Below, piece by piece: positions 56,327-64,000 of a DNA stretch of 64,000 bases (positions are counted from its first letter, which is position 1; each line of letters opens with the position of its first letter). This stretch comes from Rhodobacter sp. GTDB lineage: Bacteria; Pseudomonadota; Alphaproteobacteria; Rhodobacterales; Rhodobacteraceae. A program made the position numbers and the translations under genes. The stretch spans positions 62,001 to 126,000 of the forward strand of contig JAIXXB010000019.1 in assembly GCA_027490955.1 (NCBI GenBank), in the 5' to 3' direction. The notes beneath the pieces are model-generated. The model ran no database searches. It saw only the letters and a list, made by a program, of their open reading frames with translations, and was not told where the DNA came from.

Positions 56327-58486
56327 GTGGGCGCGCAGGCGGTGCAAAGGGGCCTTGAAGGGGCGCGCTATATTCTTGTTTGGCCGCTGCATTGGCTGCT
56401 GGCGGCGCGTGGCCAGTTGTTTGCTTGGGTTCCCGTTTTCATTGGCTGTGGCGTGGGGTTTTGGTTTGCGCTGGGATACGAGCCGCGCGGCTGGGATTAC
56501 ACCATGGCTGGCGCAAGTGCTGCGGCCATGATGGGGTTAATCCTGCGCGGGCCAGACCTTGGCCGCCCCATTTTCGTGGCGGTGCTGTGCGCCTGTGCGG
56601 GCTTTGGCGCGGCGGGTCTGCGCGCGCATCTTGTGGCCGCGCCCATGCTAGAGTTTCGCTATTACGGCCCCGTGCAGGGCCGCGTGATCGAGGTGGATCG
56701 CAGCGGGTCAGACGCGCTGCGCATCACCTTGGACAGGGTGGTTTTGGGCGATATCGCGCCGCAGGCCACGCCCGATGCGGTGCGCATCTCGCTGCAAAAG
56801 GCAGAGGTGGCCCCGCAAATTGGCCAAGTGGTGATATTGACCGCGCATCTTTCTGCCCCCGAGGGTGCGACAGAACCAGATGCCTTCGACTTTCGCCGCA
56901 CGGCCTTTTTCGACGGATTGGGCGCGGTGGGCTATACCAGCAGCCCTGTCTTGCTTTGGGCCGAGGCAGACAGGCAGGCGCAACTGATCGCGCGGCTGCG
57001 CGCGCATCTGACGGCTGCGATGCTGGCCCATATGCCCAGCCAAGCGGGGGCCTTTGCCACGGGGGCCATGACAGGCGACCGCGCCGCCATCACGCAAGAT
57101 ACAGTTCAGGCGCTGCGCGACAGCAACCTTGCGCATTTGCTGGCGATTTCGGGGATGAACCTTGCCTTTATTGCGGGCTTTGTTTTCATGCTGATCCGCT
57201 ATGGCGTGGCGCTGGCACCCGTGGTGGCGCTGCGGGTGAATGCCAAGAAAATCGCAGCCGTGCTGGCCTTGGGCGTGGGGCTGTTTTACTGGGCCCTGTC
57301 GGGGGCCAATGTATCGACCACGCGCGCCATGGTGATGATTGCGGTGATGCTGGGGGCGGTGCTGCTGGATCGGCGGGCGATTTCCATGCGATCCGTGGCG
57401 ATTGCGGGGATTGTTTTGCTGCTGATCACGCCTGAATCGCTGCTGGATCCGGGGTTTCAACTGTCATTTTCGGCCACAGTGGTGCTGGTTGGGGCCTATG
57501 GGGCGCTTGACCGCGCGATCTTGCGCGGGGCTGCGCCGCGCTGGCTGATGCCGCTGTTTGCGCTGGTGCTGACATCGGTTTTGGCGGGGGCTGCAACCGC
57601 GCCCTATGCGGCGGCGCATTTCAACCGCTTTACCGATTATGGGCTGCTGGCCAATCTGCTGACAGTGCCTGTGATGTCGCTGTTGATGGCGGCGGGGGTG
57701 ATGGCGGCGCTGCTGGCCCCCTTTGGGGCTGCAGCCCCCGCGCTGTGGGTGATGGAGATGTCGGGCGCATGGATTTTGGCCGTGGCGCATTGGGTGGCGG
57801 GGCTAGAGGGCGCAGTGACCGCGATTGTTGCCCCGCCCGCTGCCGTGCTGCCCCTGATCACTTTGGGCGGTATCTGGGTGCTGGTCTGGCAGGGGCGGCG
57901 GCGGGTGCTGGGGCTGCCCGTGCTGGCGCTGGCATTCGGGCTGTGGGCCACTGCGCCGCGCCCTGATTTGATCATCAGCGCCGATGGGCGGCTGGCAGGG
58001 CTGATGGGGCCCGAAGGACGCGCCCTGAGCCACGAGAAAGGGGCAGGATTTGCCGCCAAAACTTGGCTGGAAGATGATGGCGATTTGGCGGCCCAAGCCG
58101 ATGGCGCGGCGCGGATCGGGTTTGCAGGGCCAAAAGAGGCGCGCAGCTTTGCCCTTGGCCCCTTTGCGGGCGTGATTTTGTCCGGAAAAGCGGTAGAGCA
58201 GGCCTTTGCGGCGGCCTGCGCCGCCCATGATTTGGTGGTTTTGCCCGCAGCCTTTGACCCTGCACCGCTGCCACTCAAAGATGCGCCCTGCATGGTGCTG
58301 CATCGGCAAATCTTGGATAACACAGGCGCAATGGCCGCCTATCTTCAGGGCGATCGGCTGATCTTGCGCCCCACCCGCGAGCGCAGCCGTATCTGGAGCA
58401 GCCCACGCCCCCTTGTGCCGCCCTTGGTTCTGACAGCGCCAAAATCCGCCAAAACAAAAATGGCGCAGGTTGCCCCCGCGCCATAG
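56327..58486 (+). CDS. comEC: ComEC/Rec2-family competence protein
   Basis: A polytopic membrane protein for DNA import in transformation. It has 719 residues. The N-terminal membrane region and DUF4131-like soluble part are followed by the ComEC core (NLAHLLAISGMNLAFIAGF, then SGANVSTTRAMVMIAVMLG, then SLLDPGFQLSFSATVVL). The C-terminal soluble part (after about 540) lacks the HxHxDH metallo-beta-lactamase motif of Bacillus ComEC, so it would not have that nuclease site. Starts at GTG 56327. No other competence genes are in the window. Confidence 0.9.
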   Translation: MGAQAVQRGLEGARYILVWPLHWLLAARGQLFAWVPVFIGCGVGFWFALGYEPRGWDYTMAGASAAAMMGLILRGPDLGRPIFVAVLCACAGFGAAGLRAHLVAAPMLEFRYYGPVQGRVIEVDRSGSDALRITLDRVVLGDIAPQATPDAVRISLQKAEVAPQIGQVVILTAHLSAPEGATEPDAFDFRRTAFFDGLGAVGYTSSPVLLWAEADRQAQLIARLRAHLTAAMLAHMPSQAGAFATGAMTGDRAAITQDTVQALRDSNLAHLLAISGMNLAFIAGFVFMLIRYGVALAPVVALRVNAKKIAAVLALGVGLFYWALSGANVSTTRAMVMIAVMLGAVLLDRRAISMRSVAIAGIVLLLITPESLLDPGFQLSFSATVVLVGAYGALDRAILRGAAPRWLMPLFALVLTSVLAGAATAPYAAAHFNRFTDYGLLANLLTVPVMSLLMAAGVMAALLAPFGAAAPALWVMEMSGAWILAVAHWVAGLEGAVTAIVAPPAAVLPLITLGGIWVLVWQGRRRVLGLPVLALAFGLWATAPRPDLIISADGRLAGLMGPEGRALSHEKGAGFAAKTWLEDDGDLAAQADGAARIGFAGPKEARSFALGPFAGVILSGKAVEQAFAAACAAHDLVVLPAAFDPAPLPLKDAPCMVLHRQILDNTGAMAAYLQGDRLILRPTRERSRIWSSPRPLVPPLVLTAPKSAKTKMAQVAPAP

Positions 58487-58521
58487 ATGATCTTTACACC
58501 TAGCGTGGCCGAAGGTGCGGG

Positions 58522-59283
58522 CTAGTAGCTGCGGATCAGGCCCACCAATTTGCCCTGCACTTTGACCAGATGGTCGGGAAAGACGCGGGTTTCATAGGCG
58601 GGGTTTGCCGCCTCGAGTGCGATCATATTGCCTTTGCGGCGGAACCGCTTCAGCGTGGCTTCGTGATCTTCGACCAAGGCCACGACAATATCGCCATTTT
58701 CCGCCGCCGATTGTTCGCGGATCACCACGATGTCGCCATCGTTGATCCCCGCCTCAATCATCGAATCGCCTTTGACTTCCAACGCATAATGCTCGCCCGT
58801 GCCAGCCAACATGGTGCTGGGCACAGTGACGTGATGCGAGATTTGTTGAATCGCCTCAATCGGCACACCTGCCGCGATGCGCCCCATGACGGGCAGTTCA
58901 ATGGAAAAGCCACTTTCAATGGGCATCGCGCCGCACGGCGGGCGCGCCATGGGCCGATCCCCTGCAATCACGCGCGGGGTAAAGGCGGGGGCGGCAAGGG
59001 GGCCTGCCTCGGCCACGGCGTCATCCGCCGCAGCCTCGGCCGATTTTGCTTTCAACTTACGCTCCAGCGACTCGGGCAGTTTGACCACGGCCATGGCGCG
59101 GGCGCGGTGGGCCATACGTTCGATAAAGCCCCTCTCTTCCAGCGCGGTGACAAGGCGGTGGATCCCCGATTTCGAGCGCAGATCCAACGCTTCTTTCATC
59201 TCATCAAACGAAGGTGGCACGCCATCGCGTTCCAGCCGCACATAAATAAATTCCAACAGCTCTATTTGTTTGCGCGTCAGCAT
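58522..59283 (-). CDS. lexA: LexA repressor
   Basis: The SOS regulator. It has 253 residues: an N-terminal winged HTH ([20 protein letters not shown]) and a C-terminal S24 autoprotease. The cleavage bond is Ala138-Gly139 in [10 protein letters not shown]; the catalytic dyad is Ser174 ([10 protein letters not shown]) and Lys212 (EATLKRF). The linker of about 50 residues is longer than in E. coli, as usual for alphaproteobacteria. It has its own promoter with an SOS box, downstream of moeA. Confidence 0.97.
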   Translation of the reverse strand: MLTRKQIELLEFIYVRLERDGVPPSFDEMKEALDLRSKSGIHRLVTALEERGFIERMAHRARAMAVVKLPESLERKLKAKSAEAAADDAVAEAGPLAAPAFTPRVIAGDRPMARPPCGAMPIESGFSIELPVMGRIAAGVPIEAIQQISHHVTVPSTMLAGTGEHYALEVKGDSMIEAGINDGDIVVIREQSAAENGDIVVALVEDHEATLKRFRRKGNMIALEAANPAYETRVFPDHLVKVQGKLVGLIRSY

Positions 59284-59321
59284 TGGCCAGAACCCTTTCC
59301 CTGCGGGGGTGTTTACGCAAT

Positions 59322-59336
59322 GTTCTGCCCCTGTTC
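59322..59336 (-). promoter_or_regulatory. SOS box of lexA (GAAC-N7-GAAC)
   Basis: GAAC-AGGGGCA-GAAC on the minus strand (GTTC-TGCCCCT-GTTC on plus), the direct-repeat LexA site of alphaproteobacteria. It lies just after a perfect -35 TTGACA (59350 to 59345, minus strand), so LexA bound here would block its own transcription. The rest of the 59284-59457 gap shows nothing else clear. Confidence 0.88.
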
Positions 59337-59457
59337 TGGATTTGTGTCAAGTTCTTTTCTATTTCTGAACACCGCAGGTTGTATCGCGCGCCAAATGCGC
59401 CGCACAAAACTGGCGCAAAAAATCTGCGCCGTGCGAGCAGATGCCGCGCGCCCTGCG

Positions 59458-60627
59458 TTACAGCGGAATATAGGACACCTTAGCGCCTTTGGGCAGGGCA
59501 GGGGCGCTTTCGGGGTGGATCAGCAGGGCATCGGCATTGGCCAGCAGCATCAGGCGGGCGGAATCTTGGCTGGCAAAGGGGGTGATGACCCCGTCTTGCA
59601 CCTTTGCCCGCATGTAATGCGCGCGCGGCCCATTGGCGGCAATATCTGCACCCAAAACTGCAGTTTTCACCGCAATTTCAGGGCTTTGCCCCTGCATCGC
59701 GCGCAGCATCGGCAGCAAGAACAAATGCGCGCAGGTGATGGCGGACACGGGATTTCCGGGTAATCCCAACATAACAGCATCCAAAAGCCGCCCTGCCATC
59801 AGCGGCTTGCCGGGCCGCATGGCAATGCGCCAAAAGGCGCGCTCCATGCCCAAATTGGCGGCCACTTCGCCCACCAAATCATGCGCGCCCACCGATGCGC
59901 CGCCGATGGTCACAATCACATCCGCGCCGCGCGCCAGCCCAAAAACATGGGCAAGCCCTTCGCGGTCATCGGGGGCAATCGGCAAAAGGCGCGCGTTGGC
60001 CCCTGCCGCTTCGGCCATGGCGGCAATGGCATAGCCGTTCGAGGCGATGATCTGGTCGGGGTTTGGATCGCCGCCCACAGCAACCAATTCATCCCCCGTG
60101 GCCATGATCGCGACGATGGGGCGGCGATGCACGGCCACTTGGGCGATATTCATGGCCGCCAGCAGCGCCAGATCGGCGGGGCGCAAGATGCGCGGTTCCA
60201 GCACATCACCCAGCGCAAAATCCTGCCCGCGCGGGCGGATATGGGCGCGCGGCGCGGTCGGGGCGGTCAGAGTAATCCTATCGCCATCGCGCGCGACATC
60301 TTCTTGCAAGGCGATGCTGGCCACCCCTGTTGGCACTGGCGCGCCAGTAAAAATCCGCACCGCTTGGCCAGCGTGCAGCGCGCCGCCAAAGCTGCGCCCA
60401 GCGGCAGATTCGCCCACCATTTGAAACGTATCTCCAACAGCGCCCACGCCTGCCAGCGCATAGCCGTCCATCGCCGATGCATCAAAGGGCGGCTGAGTCA
60501 GCTTTGCCTGCACGGGCTGGGCCATCATGCGGCCATGGGCGGCGCGCAAAGGCACCAGTTCAAGGGGCAATTTGGGGGCAAGGGCAAGGCAGCGCGCCAA
60601 TGCCTCGGCCACGGAAATCATGCTCAT
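59458..60627 (-). CDS. moeA: Molybdopterin molybdenumtransferase
   Basis: Inserts molybdate into adenylated molybdopterin. It has 389 residues. [13 protein letters not shown] opens the substrate domain; the MoCF-like domain has [23 protein letters not shown] and GLPGNPVSA; the C-terminal domain ends GAKVSYIPL. It overlaps moaC by 4 bases. Confidence 0.96.
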   Translation of the reverse strand: MSMISVAEALARCLALAPKLPLELVPLRAAHGRMMAQPVQAKLTQPPFDASAMDGYALAGVGAVGDTFQMVGESAAGRSFGGALHAGQAVRIFTGAPVPTGVASIALQEDVARDGDRITLTAPTAPRAHIRPRGQDFALGDVLEPRILRPADLALLAAMNIAQVAVHRRPIVAIMATGDELVAVGGDPNPDQIIASNGYAIAAMAEAAGANARLLPIAPDDREGLAHVFGLARGADVIVTIGGASVGAHDLVGEVAANLGMERAFWRIAMRPGKPLMAGRLLDAVMLGLPGNPVSAITCAHLFLLPMLRAMQGQSPEIAVKTAVLGADIAANGPRAHYMRAKVQDGVITPFASQDSARLMLLANADALLIHPESAPALPKGAKVSYIPL

Positions 60628-61094
60628 CGCGCGTAGCGCCCCGATGCGCCGCCCTCTTTCAGCGCCACTGCAATGCCTTCGATCACCATATCTTTTTGCA
60701 CGGCTTTCAGCATGTCATAGATGGTCAGGCAGGCCACGGATACGGCGGTCAGCGCCTCCATCTCAACGCCAGTTTGGCCTGTGGTTTTGCAGGTGGCTTG
60801 CACGGCCACGCCGCCCTCTTGTGCGCACAGGTCCAGCGATACATGCGACAGCGGCAGCGGATGGCACAGCGGGATCAGATCAGCGCATTTCTTGGCGGCC
60901 ATGATCCCCGCCAGCCGCGCCGTGCCCAAAACATCGCCCTTTTTCGCCGTGCCTTGGCGCACCAAATCCAAGGCGGTGGCGTTCATGCGCACAAAGCCCT
61001 GCGCCACGGCAATGCGGGCGGTGATATCTTTGCCCGATACATCCACCATATGGGCCGCGCCAGACGTGTCAAAATGGGTCAGCTTTCCCGCCAT
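60624..61094 (-). CDS. moaC: Cyclic pyranopterin monophosphate synthase accessory protein MoaC
   Basis: Acts with MoaA in the first step of molybdenum cofactor synthesis. It has 156 residues. [18 protein letters not shown] at the N-terminus, [12 protein letters not shown], and [14 protein letters not shown] with the conserved KDMVIEGI are the family marks. ATGA overlap with moeA; 6 bases after trpC. Confidence 0.97.
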   Translation of the reverse strand: MAGKLTHFDTSGAAHMVDVSGKDITARIAVAQGFVRMNATALDLVRQGTAKKGDVLGTARLAGIMAAKKCADLIPLCHPLPLSHVSLDLCAQEGGVAVQATCKTTGQTGVEMEALTAVSVACLTIYDMLKAVQKDMVIEGIAVALKEGGASGRYAR

Positions 61095-61100
61095 GGCCGC

Positions 61101-61910
61101 CTAGTCCCCATCGGCCAAAACGGGGCTGGCCAGCAGCGCGCGGGTGGCAGCGGTGACATCGGTCTGCCGCATCAAGCTTTCGCCAATGAGAAAAGCGCGC
61201 GCGCCGTAAGCGGCCACATCGGCCAAATCGGCGGGGGTGAACAGGCCGCTTTCCGAGACAATCATCCGCCCTTCGGGGACAAAGCGGGCCAGATCGCGCG
61301 TGGTTTGCAAGGTAACGTCGAAGGAATGCAGATTGCGGTTGTTGATCCCGATCAGCGGCGATTTCAGCGCGCTGGCGCGGTCAAGTTCGGCGCGGTCATG
61401 CACCTCGATCAAAACATCCATGCCCAGCGAAATCGCGGCATCTTCCAACTCGCCCGCTTGGGCATCGGAAACCGAGGCCATGATGATCAAAATGCAATCG
61501 GCATGCAGCGCGCGCGATTCGTAAACCTGATAGGGATCATAGAGGAAATCTTTGCGCAGGCAGGGCAGGGTGACGGCCGCATGCGCGGCCAAAAGATAGC
61601 TGTCATCGCCTTGGAACGATGGCCCATCCGTCAGCACCGACAGGCATGTCGCCCCACCTGCCGCATAGGCGCGGGCAAGTGCGGGCGGGTCAAAATCGGC
61701 GCGGATCAGGCCCTTGGATGGGCTGGCCTTTTTGATCTCGGCAATCAGGGCATAGCCCGTTTTCGCCGCCATTTGCAGCGCCGAGGCAAAGCCGCGCGGG
61801 GCGGGGGCTGCGGCAATCGCCTCGTCCAAATCGGGCAGGGGGCGGGCGGCTTTGCGGGCGGCCACCTCTTGCAATTTATAGGCTTTGATCTTGTCTAAGA
61901 TAGTGGCCAT
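61101..61910 (-). CDS. trpC: Indole-3-glycerol phosphate synthase
   Basis: Monofunctional TrpC (no TrpF fusion), 269 residues. [12 protein letters not shown] carries the catalytic Lys; [33 protein letters not shown] and [13 protein letters not shown] are the barrel motifs. It starts 9 bases after trpD. Confidence 0.97.
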   Translation of the reverse strand: MATILDKIKAYKLQEVAARKAARPLPDLDEAIAAAPAPRGFASALQMAAKTGYALIAEIKKASPSKGLIRADFDPPALARAYAAGGATCLSVLTDGPSFQGDDSYLLAAHAAVTLPCLRKDFLYDPYQVYESRALHADCILIIMASVSDAQAGELEDAAISLGMDVLIEVHDRAELDRASALKSPLIGINNRNLHSFDVTLQTTRDLARFVPEGRMIVSESGLFTPADLADVAAYGARAFLIGESLMRQTDVTAATRALLASPVLADGD

Positions 61911-61919
61911 GGCTGCGCC

Positions 61920-62933
61920 CTATGCTTGTGTCAGCTGCGCAAGCTGCGCAATTTTTGCCGCCGCGGCACCGCTGTCGATGGACTGCGCGGCCAGTGCCAC
62001 GCCATCGGGCAGGGCGGTGACGCGGCCCGCGACCAGCAGGGCGGCTGCCGCATTCAGCAGCACCGCATCGCGGAAGGCCCCCTTTGCGCCGCCCAGCAGC
62101 GCGCGAAAGGCCGCCGCATTTTCGGCGGGGGTTCCGCCTGCAATGGCCGAAAACGGATGGCGCGGCAGGCCCGCATCTTCGGGGGTGATGGTAAACTCGC
62201 GCACGCGCCCCGCCTCGATGGCCGCAACGGCAGTGGGTTCGGCAATGGAAATTTCATCCGTACCATCGCCGCCATGCACCAGCCATGCCGATGTCGTGCC
62301 CAGCGCCAGCAGCGTTTCGGCCATGGGGCGGATCAGCGCGGGGGAAAAGGCCCCCGTCAGTTGCATCTTGACCCCTGCAGGGTTGGTCAGCGGCCCCAGA
62401 ATGTTAAAGATTGTCCGCGTGCCCAGTTCGGCCCGCACGGGCATGACATGGCGAATGGCGGGGTGATGCATCGGGGCCATCATAAAGCCGATGCCCGCCT
62501 GATGCAGGCATTTTTCCACCACATCGGGGCCGACCATCACATTCAGGCCCATTTCGGTCAGCGCATCGGCTGCGCCTGATTTAGACGAGAGGTTGCGATT
62601 GCCATGTTTGGCCACCACCACCCCCGCGCCTGCCACCACAAAGGCCGTCGCGGTAGAGATGTTCAGCGTGCCCTTACCATCGCCGCCCGTGCCGACAATA
62701 TCCATCGCGCCCGCAGGGGCCGCCACGGCATTGCATTTGGCGCGCATCACCGAGGCTGCGGCGGCATATTCATCGACGGTCTCGCCGCGCACGCGCAGCG
62801 CCATCAAGAACCCGCCCATCTGCGCGGGCGTGCCTTGGCCTTCGAACAGGGCTTGGAAAGCGGCGGTTGCCTCATCCCGCGTCAGCGGGCGCGTGGCGGC
62901 TATGCCGATCAATGGTTTGAGAATATCGCTCAT
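61920..62933 (-). CDS. trpD: Anthranilate phosphoribosyltransferase
   Basis: Transfers phosphoribose to anthranilate. It has 337 residues. [15 protein letters not shown] is the PRPP loop; [19 protein letters not shown] and GPLTNPAG follow. The ATG at 62933 is supported by overlap with the trpG stop (ATGA); the frame is open further upstream only as an antisense artefact. Confidence 0.97.
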   Translation of the reverse strand: MSDILKPLIGIAATRPLTRDEATAAFQALFEGQGTPAQMGGFLMALRVRGETVDEYAAAASVMRAKCNAVAAPAGAMDIVGTGGDGKGTLNISTATAFVVAGAGVVVAKHGNRNLSSKSGAADALTEMGLNVMVGPDVVEKCLHQAGIGFMMAPMHHPAIRHVMPVRAELGTRTIFNILGPLTNPAGVKMQLTGAFSPALIRPMAETLLALGTTSAWLVHGGDGTDEISIAEPTAVAAIEAGRVREFTITPEDAGLPRHPFSAIAGGTPAENAAAFRALLGGAKGAFRDAVLLNAAAALLVAGRVTALPDGVALAAQSIDSGAAAAKIAQLAQLTQA

Positions 62934-63517
62934 GCAGGCACCCGTTCGCGCGCGCTGTCCAAGAAATTGCGCAGCAGATGGTGGCCATGTTCGCTGGCGA
63001 TGGATTCGGGGTGAAACTGCACGCCTTCGATCAGCTTGGTTTTGTGGCGCAGCCCCATGATGGTGCCATCTTCCAGCCAAGCGGTGACTTCCAGATCGGC
63101 AGGCAAGCTGGCACGTTCGACGATCAAGGAATGATAGCGCGTTGCCTGAAAGGGCGAGGGCAGGCCGCGAAACATACCGCCGCCCGCATGGTGCATCGCG
63201 CCCATTTTGCCATGCACGATTTCGTGGCAGCGGGTCACGCGCCCGCCAAAAGCCTCGCCGATGGTTTGATGGCCAAGGCACACGCCCAAAAGCGGCACAT
63301 CCGCGCTGGCTGCCGCCTTGGTCAAGGGCACGCAAATGCCCGCCGAGGCAGGATCACAGGGGCCAGGAGACAGCACTATCGCCTGCGGGCGCAGGGCAAT
63401 CGCCTCTTGCACAGATAGGGCATCGTTGCGCACAACGCGCACATCGGCCCCAAGCTCGCCCAGATAATGAACAAGGTTATAGGTGAAACTATCGTAATTA
63501 TCGATCAGCAGCAGCAT
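62930..63517 (-). CDS. trpG: Anthranilate synthase glutaminase component
   Basis: Class I amidotransferase feeding ammonia to TrpE. It has 195 residues. [19 protein letters not shown], oxyanion SPGPCDP, Cys80 in LGVCLGHQ, and His169/Glu171 in FHPESI. AAAGG is 7 bases before ATG 63517. trpE is not adjacent. First gene of the trpG-trpD-trpC-moaC-moeA-(lexA) series. Confidence 0.97.
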   Translation of the reverse strand: MLLLIDNYDSFTYNLVHYLGELGADVRVVRNDALSVQEAIALRPQAIVLSPGPCDPASAGICVPLTKAAASADVPLLGVCLGHQTIGEAFGGRVTRCHEIVHGKMGAMHHAGGGMFRGLPSPFQATRYHSLIVERASLPADLEVTAWLEDGTIMGLRHKTKLIEGVQFHPESIASEHGHHLLRNFLDSARERVPA

Positions 63518-63747
63518 GGGCGGGCCTTTGGGGCATGGGTATTTGCCCCACTTATTGCCCAAGGGGCGGGCGATGTAAACCGCGCAGCATTGGCACCGCG
63601 CCATGATCTGCAGGCCAAGCCGCGCGATGGGCGCGCGCCATTGCAGGCGCGATCAGACTTTGCCGCAATTTGGGGGTGAAGGCGCGGCAAAGGCAGGTTA
63701 TACTTCGCCACAGCCGCCCTTTGGGGTGGCACAGGCAAGGGGTGAAG

Positions 63748-64000
63748 ATGCGCAATTTTCTGATGGGCGTGATCAAAGGTTTGGTGGTTGCAGCTGTGGC
63801 TCTGGGCGCGGCGTCTTATCTGTTGCCGATACGGATTGATGCCCCCAGCCCGCAAACCGCTGCTGCGCCCGAAGATGCCGCGCCCCAAGCCGCTGCATCA
63901 GATGCCGCTGCATCAGATGCCGCTGCACCAGATGCCGCTGCGCCCGATGCCGCTGCACCCGAATCCGCTGCGCCCGATGCCGAAGCGCCTGCAGATGCAG
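63748..64000 (+). CDS. N-terminus of a membrane-anchored Ala/Pro-rich protein (3' end outside window)
   Basis: Starts at ATG 63748 after AGGGGTGAAG. The first 84 codons encode MRNFLMGVIKGLVVAAVALG followed by AASYLLPIRID, an uncleaved signal anchor, then a low-complexity tract of D-A-A-A-S/P units. The catalytic part lies beyond the window. In Rhodobacteraceae this kind of N-terminus is, from memory, seen on divergent polysaccharide deacetylase (YibQ-like) proteins; that is a guess. It is divergent from trpG. Confidence 0.6.
   Translation, partial: MRNFLMGVIKGLVVAAVALGAASYLLPIRIDAPSPQTAAAPEDAAPQAAASDAAASDAAAPDAAAPDAAAPESAAPDAEAPADA
63889..63978 (+). repeat. Six 15-bp tandem units in the terminal gene
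   Basis: Variants of GCCGCTGCATCAGAT repeat six times in frame, encoding A-A-S/P-D/E-type pentapeptides. The first two units are identical, so the array could expand or contract without frameshift. Confidence 0.9.

Overview
The window is a 64-kb piece of an alphaproteobacterial chromosome, most likely from a member of the Rhodobacteraceae (Roseobacter/Rhodobacter lineage). The evidence is: GC-rich coding with frequent GCGC runs; the aerobic cobaltochelatase genes cobS and cobT with a BolA and a J-domain gene nearby; the gene order trpG-trpD-trpC-moaC-moeA-lexA followed by comEC, gltX and gltA; an FtsZ ending in the alphaproteobacterial peptide [12 protein letters not shown]; and a GTTC-N7-GTTC SOS box in front of lexA. 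No rRNA, CRISPR array, phage or intact insertion sequence is visible. One tRNA (anticodon CAU) is present.

Layout. 0-10.5 kb: the 3' part of katG, an alpha/beta hydrolase, the tRNA, purMN, a secreted RTX protein with a glycosidase-like head, rnd, a small lipoprotein, sufE and an M24 aminopeptidase. 10.6-20 kb: cobT and cobS on the minus strand, separated by an FMN reductase gene and a hicAB toxin-antitoxin pair, then msrB, a methyltransferase/glycosyltransferase pair, a J-domain gene and bolA. 20-34 kb: malate synthase G, an ArsR/SRPBCC pair, photolyase plus DUF2256, pepN, a 57-residue small protein gene, gatB, a GST, an aminotransferase, and a divergent TetR/SDR pair with two clear operators. 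34-47 kb: the distal half of the division and cell-wall (dcw) cluster, ftsW-murG-murC-[accessory gene]-murB-ddl-ftsQ-ftsA-ftsZ-lpxC. 46.8-54.8 kb: bamD, recN, then hisE, hisF, hisA, hisH and hisB on the minus strand, and gltA. 54.8-64 kb: gltX, comEC and the lexA/moeA/moaC/trpCDG operon, ending in a divergent gene cut by the window edge.

How the genes work together. The dcw genes are packed with overlapping or near-abutting starts and stops, as expected of one transcription unit. The exception is the murC-murB junction, which holds 2 kb of extra DNA. FtsZ has its own long leader with a DnaA-like box between two GANTC sites. The trp and his blocks overlap by 4 bp (ATGA) at most junctions and are probably co-transcribed.

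The most unusual content is non-coding. Two accessory modules are each bracketed by direct repeats that fold into hairpins. hicAB lies between two 92-bp copies that differ at 7 positions, two of which compensate in a stem. An uncharacterised 432-residue gene inside the dcw cluster lies between two roughly 190-bp elements that share an invariant core and a hairpin with a compensatory base change. A third, shorter element (CTTCTTCTTTT..CAAATATCC..GGGG) occurs four times at gene ends. These elements are the best candidates here for undescribed biology: structured terminator-like RNA elements, recombination sites that let cassettes enter and leave, or both.
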